DNA of 64,000 bases from contig ABYL01000026.1 of assembly GCA_000173575.1 (NCBI GenBank), positions 1 to 64,000 on the forward strand. The letters run 5' to 3'. Position 1 is the stretch's first letter. Each line of letters opens with the position of its first letter. The stretch comes from Burkholderia sp. H160 (GTDB lineage: Bacteria > Pseudomonadota > Gammaproteobacteria > Burkholderiales > Burkholderiaceae). This document shows positions 58,565 through 64,000 of this stretch, one piece after another. The notes beneath the pieces were generated by a model that searched no databases, was not told where the DNA came from, and saw only the letters and a list, made by a program, of their open reading frames with translations. The position numbers were made by a program, and so were the translations under genes.

Positions 58565-59524
58565 ATGACTGACACCAAGTCCATTCGCCGCGTCGCCATC
58601 ATCGGCACGGGCGTGATCGGCGCGAGCTGGGCCGCGCTGTTTCTCGCCCGCGGATTGCATGTCGTAGCGACGGACATCGCACCGAACTCGGAAGCGTCAT
58701 TGAATAAATTCGTGGAGTCCGCATGGCCGGCGCTCACGAGATTGGGGCTTTCGCCCGGCGCGTCGCTCACCAACCTCACGTTCACGCCCGTGCTCGAGCA
58801 AGCGCTCGTTGGCGCGGACCTGGTACAGGAAAACGGACCCGAGCGGATCGACTTCAAGCAGAAGCTCTATGGGCAACTCGACGAGCTATTGCCTGCCGAC
58901 GTGATCATTGCTTCGAGTTCGTCGGGGCTCACCATGAGCGAAATCCAGAAGGGAGCCGCGGCGCATCCCGAGCGCTGCGTCATCGCCCATCCGTTCAATC
59001 CGCCCCACTTGATCCCGCTCGTCGAGATCGTCGGCGGTGCGAACACCTCCGAAGCAACGATCCAGCGCGCTACGGATTTCTATGCGTCGATCGGGCAGCG
59101 TACGGTGCGAGTCAACAAGGAGATGCCGGGCCACGTCGCGAACCGGCTGCAGGCCGCATTGGCGCGCGAGGTGTATTACCTCGTCGCCGAGGGCGTCGTG
59201 AGCGCCGCCGATGTCGACACCGCTCTGTGCTGGGGCCCGGGCCTGCGCTGGGGCGTGATGGGCAACATGACGCTCAACCATCTTGGCGGCGGCCCTGGCG
59301 GCATCGAGCACTTCTTCCAACAGTTCAGCGGCCCGATGTCGGCCTGGTGGAAGACGCTCGGCGCGCCAGTTCTGAGCCCTGAGGTCCAAAAAAAGCTCGT
59401 CGACAGCGTACACGCCGAGGCCGGATCGCGCTCCATCGAAGAACTGGCGGCGGAGCGCGATGAAGTTCTGCTCGGTCTGCTCGAGCTACGCCGCAAGGTT
59501 GGCGATGCGAAACAGACCAGATAG
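58565..59524 (+). CDS. 3-hydroxyacyl-CoA dehydrogenase-like (carnitine/gulonate dehydrogenase family) protein
   Basis: A 319-residue NAD-dependent dehydrogenase. It has a Rossmann loop VAIIGTGVIGASWAALFLA, the SSSSGL segment, the catalytic His in CVIAHPFNPPHLIPLVEIV and a helical C-domain (RLQAALAREVYYLVAEGVVS). The single short chain resembles L-carnitine dehydrogenase and gulonate 3-dehydrogenase as well as 3-hydroxybutyryl-CoA dehydrogenase. Two crotonases and a CoA transferase downstream favour a 3-hydroxyacyl-type substrate. GGAG precedes ATG 58565. Confidence 0.88.
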   Translation: MTDTKSIRRVAIIGTGVIGASWAALFLARGLHVVATDIAPNSEASLNKFVESAWPALTRLGLSPGASLTNLTFTPVLEQALVGADLVQENGPERIDFKQKLYGQLDELLPADVIIASSSSGLTMSEIQKGAAAHPERCVIAHPFNPPHLIPLVEIVGGANTSEATIQRATDFYASIGQRTVRVNKEMPGHVANRLQAALAREVYYLVAEGVVSAADVDTALCWGPGLRWGVMGNMTLNHLGGGPGGIEHFFQQFSGPMSAWWKTLGAPVLSPEVQKKLVDSVHAEAGSRSIEELAAERDEVLLGLLELRRKVGDAKQTR

Positions 59525-59535
59525 CTCGCTCTCGA

Positions 59536-59732
59536 AGGCGCTCACGACCGCGAGGACGCGTGAGACCTTTTCGTGGGCGCGAGAGCTGCTCGGTGGCAAC
59601 GGCATTCTCGCGGACTACAACGTCGGGCGTTTCTTTGCCGACGCCGAGGCGCTCTATTCCTACGAGGGCACTTTCCAGATGCAGAACCTGATCGTCGGAA
59701 AGGCGATCACCGGGTTCAGCGCGTTTATCTAA
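59536..59732 (+). pseudogene. acyl-CoA dehydrogenase C-terminal fragment
   Basis: The frame reads SKALTTARTRETFSWARELL, GGNGILADYNVGRFFADAEA, LYSYEGTFQMQNLIVGKAIT and GFSAFI, the last 65 or so residues of an acyl-CoA dehydrogenase of the glutaryl-CoA dehydrogenase branch (GGNGI and YEGT are its catalytic-domain marks). The FAD and substrate domains upstream are missing and no in-frame start belongs to it. It is the scar of a deletion inside the operon; the downstream genes are intact. Confidence 0.85.
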
Positions 59733-59789
59733 GACTGCAAGCGTGACGACGAGATTCGCGCCGTCACCCCATTGGAAGGAAATCTAAAC

Positions 59790-60641
59790 ATGTCATCGAC
59801 AACCGTGACAGTCGCATCTTCACCATTAGCACCGCCTGATAAGTCCTCGGAACAGGTCGTCACGCTCGCGAACGTCCTGTACGAAAAGCGCAACGCGATC
59901 GCGTATGTGACCGTGAACCGTCCCAAGGTCCTTAATGCCCTGAGCACGCAGACCTGGAAGGATCTGCGAACGGCTTTCGAGGATGCGCGCGAGGACGCCG
60001 CCGTACGCGGCGTCATTCTCACCGGCGCGGGCGGCAAGGCGTTCATCGCCGGCGCGGACATCAGCGAGCTTGCGCACGCGAGCGCGATCGAAGCCGAGCA
60101 GTCGAGCCGCTTCGGGCAAGCAGTGCTCGATCTGATCGAGAACCTTGGCAAACCCGTGATCGCGGCAATCAACGGCTTCGCACTCGGCGGCGGCTGCGAG
60201 ACGGCAATGGCGTGCACCTTGCGTATCGCCGTCGAGCACGCCCAACTCGGCCAGCCCGAGGTGAAGCTGGGATTGCTGCCCGGCGGCGGCGGCACGCAGC
60301 GGCTGCCGCGCCTCGTCGGAAAGGGCCGCGCGCTGCAGCTCATTCTGTCGGCGCAGCTCATCAGCGCGCAGGAAGCCTGGCGCATCGGCTTAGTCAACGA
60401 GGTCGTCCCGGCAGCCGATCTGATCGGACGTGCCGAAGCCATTCTAAAGACGATCGGCTCGAACGCTCCTGTCGCGGTGAAGCTATCGCTCGAAGCGGTG
60501 AACAAGGGCCTGGACGCGGACCAGAGCGAAGGCCTCGCCCTCGAAGCCTCCTACTTCGGACTGTGCGCCGGGACGGAGGACAAAAAGGAAGGCACTTCCG
60601 CCTTCCTCGAAAAGCGCGCCCCGCAGTTTGTGGGTCGGTGA
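59790..60641 (+). CDS. enoyl-CoA hydratase/isomerase family protein (crotonase)
   Basis: A 283-residue crotonase. The oxyanion-hole segments are KAFIAGADISELA and INGFALGGGCETAMAC; the catalytic glutamates sit in the region HAQLGQPEVKLGLLPGGGGT. The end FLEKRAPQF is typical. ATG 59790 with AAGGA upstream is preferred to TTG 59772. An N-terminal extension of about 25 residues precedes the domain. The GLLPGGGGTQRLPRLVG match is to hydratases acting on short-chain enoyl-CoA. Confidence 0.93.
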   Translation: MSSTTVTVASSPLAPPDKSSEQVVTLANVLYEKRNAIAYVTVNRPKVLNALSTQTWKDLRTAFEDAREDAAVRGVILTGAGGKAFIAGADISELAHASAIEAEQSSRFGQAVLDLIENLGKPVIAAINGFALGGGCETAMACTLRIAVEHAQLGQPEVKLGLLPGGGGTQRLPRLVGKGRALQLILSAQLISAQEAWRIGLVNEVVPAADLIGRAEAILKTIGSNAPVAVKLSLEAVNKGLDADQSEGLALEASYFGLCAGTEDKKEGTSAFLEKRAPQFVGR

Positions 60642-60671
60642 AGCAGGCAAACGCGATTCAGGAGAAACCCA

Positions 60672-61898
60672 ATGGCAAGCGACAACATTTTTTCCGGATT
60701 GAAGGTGGTCGACTTTTCGAGCTTTATCGCGGCTCCCGGCGCCGCCGTCATCCTGTCGGACTTCGGCGCCGACGTTATCAAAGTCGAACCCCCGAGCGGC
60801 GACCCGTGGCGACACGCGCACAAGATCCCGTCGCAACCGATGGCGGATGAGCCGTATCAGTGGCATCTCGCGAACCGTAATAAACGCAGCATTGCGCTCG
60901 ACCTGAAGTCGCCCAGCGCCCAACAAATTCTCCAGCGGCTCGTCACGTGGGCCGACGTGTTCACCGTCAATACGCCACATCCGGCGCGCAAGAAGTTGAA
61001 GCTCGAATACGACGATCTGGCGCGCTGGAACCCGCGCCTGATCTACGCGGACCTCACCGGCTTTGGCGAAAGCGGCCCGGATGCCGATCTGCCCGGCTTC
61101 GATCTCACGGCGTTCTGGGCGCGCAGCGGCCTGTTGTCGATGACGCGCGACGCCGGCGCACCGCCGACCTGGCCGGTGGCCGGAAGCGGCGACAATGCGA
61201 CGGCCGTTGGCATCTATTCGGCGATCGTCACGGCGCTTTACCGCCGCGAGCGCACCGGCAAGGGCTCTTATGTGACGACTTCGCTCCTTGCCTCGGGCGT
61301 CTGGTCAGCAAGCGTTGCGATCCAGGCCGCCCTGGCCGGTGCGACGTTTCCGGCGCCGCACGATCGCAAGCATCCAGCGAATGCGGCGCTCAATGTGTAC
61401 CGCGCTTCGGACGGCACCTGGTTCGTGCTGGTGGTCTTTCCCGACAAGTTGGCGGCGGTCGCGAAAGCCATCGGCCGCCCGGATCTGCTGACTGACCCAC
61501 GGTTTTCAGATCCGGCGAAGCTGACGGCAAACATGCCTCAACTCACGGCCATCCTCGACGAGGTCTTCGGCGCGCAGCCGATGGCGCACTGGCACGAGGC
61601 GTTCAGCAGTGTCCACGTCACGTATGGTGCCGTGCGCGGACCACAAGAGGTAATCGATGACCCGCAGTTGCGTGCCAACGATGTCATCGTTCCGCTCGAA
61701 GGCGCCGGTGGCAAGCTGACCTCAACGATCAGCAATCCGATTCGGGTTCATGGCGTCGAAAAAGTGCCGGCGCGACGCGCGCCCGATCTTGGCGAGCACA
61801 GCGAAGACATCCTCCGCGAGCTGGGATTCGACGCGAAGGACATCGACAGCCTGCGTGCGAGCGGCACGGTGCCGAACCTCAAGGCGCACGCTGCCTGA
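60672..61898 (+). CDS. CaiB/BaiF family class III CoA transferase
   Basis: A 408-residue family III CoA transferase. It opens LKVVDFSSFIAAPGAAVILS and continues FGADVIKVEPPSGDPWR, the CaiB/BaiF hallmarks, then NRNKRSIALDLKSP. The catalytic aspartate is expected in the LPGFDLTAFWARSG segment that follows the glutamate-rich turn. It moves CoA between carboxylic acids such as succinyl-CoA, carnitine or mesaconate. It is 30 bases after the crotonase gene and 31 before the next, so it activates the acid processed by this operon. Confidence 0.93.
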   Translation: MASDNIFSGLKVVDFSSFIAAPGAAVILSDFGADVIKVEPPSGDPWRHAHKIPSQPMADEPYQWHLANRNKRSIALDLKSPSAQQILQRLVTWADVFTVNTPHPARKKLKLEYDDLARWNPRLIYADLTGFGESGPDADLPGFDLTAFWARSGLLSMTRDAGAPPTWPVAGSGDNATAVGIYSAIVTALYRRERTGKGSYVTTSLLASGVWSASVAIQAALAGATFPAPHDRKHPANAALNVYRASDGTWFVLVVFPDKLAAVAKAIGRPDLLTDPRFSDPAKLTANMPQLTAILDEVFGAQPMAHWHEAFSSVHVTYGAVRGPQEVIDDPQLRANDVIVPLEGAGGKLTSTISNPIRVHGVEKVPARRAPDLGEHSEDILRELGFDAKDIDSLRASGTVPNLKAHAA

Positions 61899-61929
61899 CA
61901 CAGGCATGACAGGGATTTAGGAGCAAACC

Positions 61930-62715
61930 ATGAGTGACATCATCACCGAGCGTACCGACGGCATCCTGCGCGTCGCGTTCAATCGTCCCGAGAAGAAGAA
62001 CGCCATGACGGGGGACATGTATACGCGCCTCGCGGATATCTTCAACGAGGCCGCGGCAGACGAGGAAGTCCGCGTCGTGCTCTGGCATGGCGTCGGCCAG
62101 TCGTTCTGCGCGGGCAACGACGTCGTGGATTTTCTCAATCATCCGCCGAAGCCGGGCGATTTTCCGCAGGGCCGGCTGATCGAGGCGCTCATCACATTCG
62201 ACAAGCCGATCGTCGTGGCTGTGCAAGGCGCCGCGGTGGGCAGCGGGACCACGATGCTGACCCACTGCGATTTCGTCTATGCGGGCGAGAGCGCGAAGTT
62301 TCTGATGCCGTTCATCAATCTTGGGCTGGTGCCGGAATTCGGATCGAGCTATTCGATTCCGGCGCGCGTGGGCCATCTCAGGGCAGCGGAATTGTTCCTG
62401 CTAGGAGAACCTTTCACTGCCCAGCGAGCGGTGGAACTGGGCCTCGCGACTCGCGTGGTGCCCGACGGCGATCTGCTTGCGACGGCCACCGCAACGGCCC
62501 AGAAGCTCGCGGCAAAACCGGGCGGCGCGCTGCTGGCGAGCAAGCGACTCATCAAGCACGCTTCGATCGATCCGCTCAAAGAGGCCGCGACGAGCGAGAG
62601 CCAGGAGTTCATGGTCCGGGTGAGCTCGGCAGAGGCCAGGGAAGCACTCTCGGCTTTCCTCGAGAAACGGCCGCCGAATTTCACGAAGATCCCGACGCAA
62701 GCCGCGGCCGAATAG
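61930..62715 (+). CDS. enoyl-CoA hydratase/isomerase family protein (crotonase)
   Basis: A 261-residue crotonase beginning ITERTDGILRVAFNRPEKKN. The first oxyanion segment is QSFCAGNDVVDFL and the second VQGAAVGSGTTMLTHC. In the catalytic region VPEFGSSYSIPARVG the usual GGG stretch of hydratases is replaced, which is more like delta3,delta2-enoyl-CoA isomerases. GGAG precedes the ATG. The gene ends the CoA operon. It differs clearly from the crotonase at 59790, so the two likely catalyse different steps. Confidence 0.92.
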   Translation: MSDIITERTDGILRVAFNRPEKKNAMTGDMYTRLADIFNEAAADEEVRVVLWHGVGQSFCAGNDVVDFLNHPPKPGDFPQGRLIEALITFDKPIVVAVQGAAVGSGTTMLTHCDFVYAGESAKFLMPFINLGLVPEFGSSYSIPARVGHLRAAELFLLGEPFTAQRAVELGLATRVVPDGDLLATATATAQKLAAKPGGALLASKRLIKHASIDPLKEAATSESQEFMVRVSSAEAREALSAFLEKRPPNFTKIPTQAAAE

Positions 62716-62829
62716 TCCGGGTTCGCAGCAGCTGCTGCACGCTTGCGAAACCAGTCACGAACCCGACAGCGTTACGTTGAAGTTGGACGTGACGTCTGTC
62801 CATCGATCACGCATTCGAGCGAGATTCTT

Positions 62830-64000
62830 ATGTTGACTAGCAACCAACGCTACATCATCAAGGCCACCGTTCCGTTGCTGGAAACGGGCGGCGAAGCACT
62901 GACAAGATACTTTTACAAGCTCATGCTCGACGGGTATCCGCAAGTGCGTCCGCTGTTCAACCAGACCCACCAGGCCAGCGGCTCCCAGCAACGGGCGCTT
63001 GCCAACGCCGTACTCACCTACGCTCGCAACATCGACCACCTCGAAGCACTTGGTCCGCTCGCAACACGGATCGTGAGCAAGCACGTTGCGCTGCAAATCC
63101 AGCCCGAGCACTACCCGATCGTGGGCGCCTGTCTGCTGCGTGCCATTCGGGAGGTGCTGGGTCCGGACGTCGCGACCGACGCAGTCATCGAGGCGTGGGG
63201 CGTGGCCTACCAGCAGCTTGCCGATACGCTGATGAGCGCCGAGCGCAAAGCATACGACGCGCTGTCCAGCGCGCCGGGAGGATGGCGAGGTGTGCGGGCA
63301 TTTCGCGTGGTCCGCAAAGTCAAGGAAAGCGAAGAGAGTTCTTCGTTCTATCTGGAGCCGGTCGATGGCGGGCCCCTACTCGAGTTCTCCCCGGGCCAGT
63401 ACATTGGGCTTCGTCTGAACGTGAACGGCGAAGAAATCCGCCGCAACTACTCGCTGTCAGCCGCGCCCAACGGACGTAGTTACCGGATCAGCGTCAAGCG
63501 CGAGCCCAGTGGCGTTGCTTCGAACTTCCTCCACGACGAAGTTCGCGAAGAAAGAGTGCTGGAGTTATTTCCGCCTGCAGGCGAGTTCACCCTCCGCGAG
63601 AGTGACAAGCCCCTCGTACTCATCAGTGGAGGTGTGGGTATCACGCCAACGCTGGCCATGGCGCAAACGGCGTTAGACGACAACAAACGGGATGTCATTT
63701 TTATTCACTATGCGCGCAATGCGCTGGTGCATGCCTTCGGTGACGTGCTCAAGGCGTGGCATGCCCGCTTTCCACGGCTTCGATCCTATGTCGTCTATGA
63801 AGAGGCCGAACCGCAGGGAGCGAGCGGGCTGGTCGAGCATGTACCGGACGAGGTGGGCCGGCCGACTCTGGAGCAGTTGCGACGGTGGCATGCGACGAAC
63901 GACGACTTCGACGCCTACTTCCTAGGACCGAAGCCGTTTACGGCTTTCATCAAGCGGTCACTGCACGAACTAGGCGTACCCGACGATAGAAGTCGATATG
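62830..64000 (+). CDS. hmp: flavohaemoglobin (nitric oxide dioxygenase), 3' cut by window edge
   Basis: From ATG 62830 the frame is open to the right edge, 390 codons, so nearly the whole protein is present (about 395-400 expected). The globin domain (1 to about 140) has Tyr29 (B10), Gln53 (E7) and the proximal His85 in SKHVALQIQPEHYPIVG. The ferredoxin-reductase half has the FAD motif RRNYSLSAAP and the NAD motif LISGGVGITPTLAM, ending FLGPKPFTAFIKRSLHELGV. It oxidises NO to nitrate using NADH and oxygen. Only the last few residues lie outside. Its 114-base upstream region lacks the three-block module seen elsewhere. Confidence 0.96.
   Translation, partial: MLTSNQRYIIKATVPLLETGGEALTRYFYKLMLDGYPQVRPLFNQTHQASGSQQRALANAVLTYARNIDHLEALGPLATRIVSKHVALQIQPEHYPIVGACLLRAIREVLGPDVATDAVIEAWGVAYQQLADTLMSAERKAYDALSSAPGGWRGVRAFRVVRKVKESEESSSFYLEPVDGGPLLEFSPGQYIGLRLNVNGEEIRRNYSLSAAPNGRSYRISVKREPSGVASNFLHDEVREERVLELFPPAGEFTLRESDKPLVLISGGVGITPTLAMAQTALDDNKRDVIFIHYARNALVHAFGDVLKAWHARFPRLRSYVVYEEAEPQGASGLVEHVPDEVGRPTLEQLRRWHATNDDFDAYFLGPKPFTAFIKRSLHELGVPDDRSRY

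Noticed and set aside
62716..62829. Search for a fourth copy of the three-block promoter upstream of flavohaemoglobin
   Set aside because: Neither TTACACC nor the ACCATCGT core is present; the gene is probably under other control.
1..64000. CRISPR arrays, tRNA and rRNA genes
   Set aside because: No regularly spaced repeats, no cloverleaf/TPsiC signature and no rRNA-like stretch were seen by eye; a covariance-model search was not possible.

Overview
The window is high-GC DNA whose gene content (LysR/GlxA/PucR/Lrp regulators, DUF3331, a cyanide-insensitive-type bd oxidase, an MdtNOP-type efflux operon) fits a Burkholderia-group betaproteobacterium such as Paraburkholderia or Caballeronia, probably on a secondary chromosome or megaplasmid. 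That placement is inferred from protein character only; no database was searched.

Left part (1-14.3 kb): the end of an NmrA-like gene and a small coupled ORF; a complete branched-chain/amino-acid ABC transporter operon livK-H-M-G-F (minus strand); L-serine dehydratase with an atypical serine hydroxymethyltransferase, divergent from a LysR regulator and a GlxA-type AraC regulator; a VOC protein; and the glutathione-dependent formaldehyde pathway (S-formylglutathione hydrolase plus class III alcohol dehydrogenase). This is a kit for amino-acid and one-carbon catabolism. 14.4-15.6 kb is a graveyard of recombinase fragments with a strong hairpin.

15.6-28.4 kb is a catabolic island: a carboxymuconolactone decarboxylase-like protein, a ProXWV betaine importer, NIPSNAP, alpha/beta hydrolase, luciferase-like monooxygenase, aldehyde dehydrogenase, flavin reductase with a C-terminal extension, a PucR-type regulator, DUF1185, a hydroxyacid dehydrogenase and an Lrp regulator. 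The enzyme set matches the logic of trigonelline (N-methylnicotinate) ring cleavage described for Acinetobacter baylyi (TgnABCD).

28.4-36.3 kb has a plasmid or genomic-island backbone character: HU and DMT-transporter remnants, DUF932, a large ParB-like protein, and a convergent three-gene operon resembling stbABC (small HTH-like protein, ParA-type ATPase, membrane-anchored protein), then a less GC-rich stretch with an IS3 fragment.

36.3-45.5 kb is a signalling locus: a giant kinase-like/AAA/GAF/PAS/histidine kinase hybrid, a second PAS-GAF histidine kinase, a stand-alone receiver and a FixJ-type regulator. 45.5-51.7 kb (minus) is a tightly coupled efflux operon (LRAT-like, two small proteins, YtcA, MdtN, frameshifted MdtO/FUSC, MdtP).

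51.8-64 kb carries a K+ channel, cioAB-type quinol oxidase, DUF3331, NDH-2, a YWTD beta-propeller followed by a CoA-thioester operon (hydroxyacyl-CoA dehydrogenase-like, acyl-CoA dehydrogenase fragment, two crotonases, CaiB/BaiF transferase), and flavohaemoglobin cut by the right edge. The K+ channel, cioAB and propeller operon share a three-block promoter module: a TTACACCATCGTGCAA box just upstream of a -35/-10 pair with 17-bp spacing. This is the most notable undescribed-looking signal in the window; I infer a small regulon, possibly under the nearby FixJ-type regulator.
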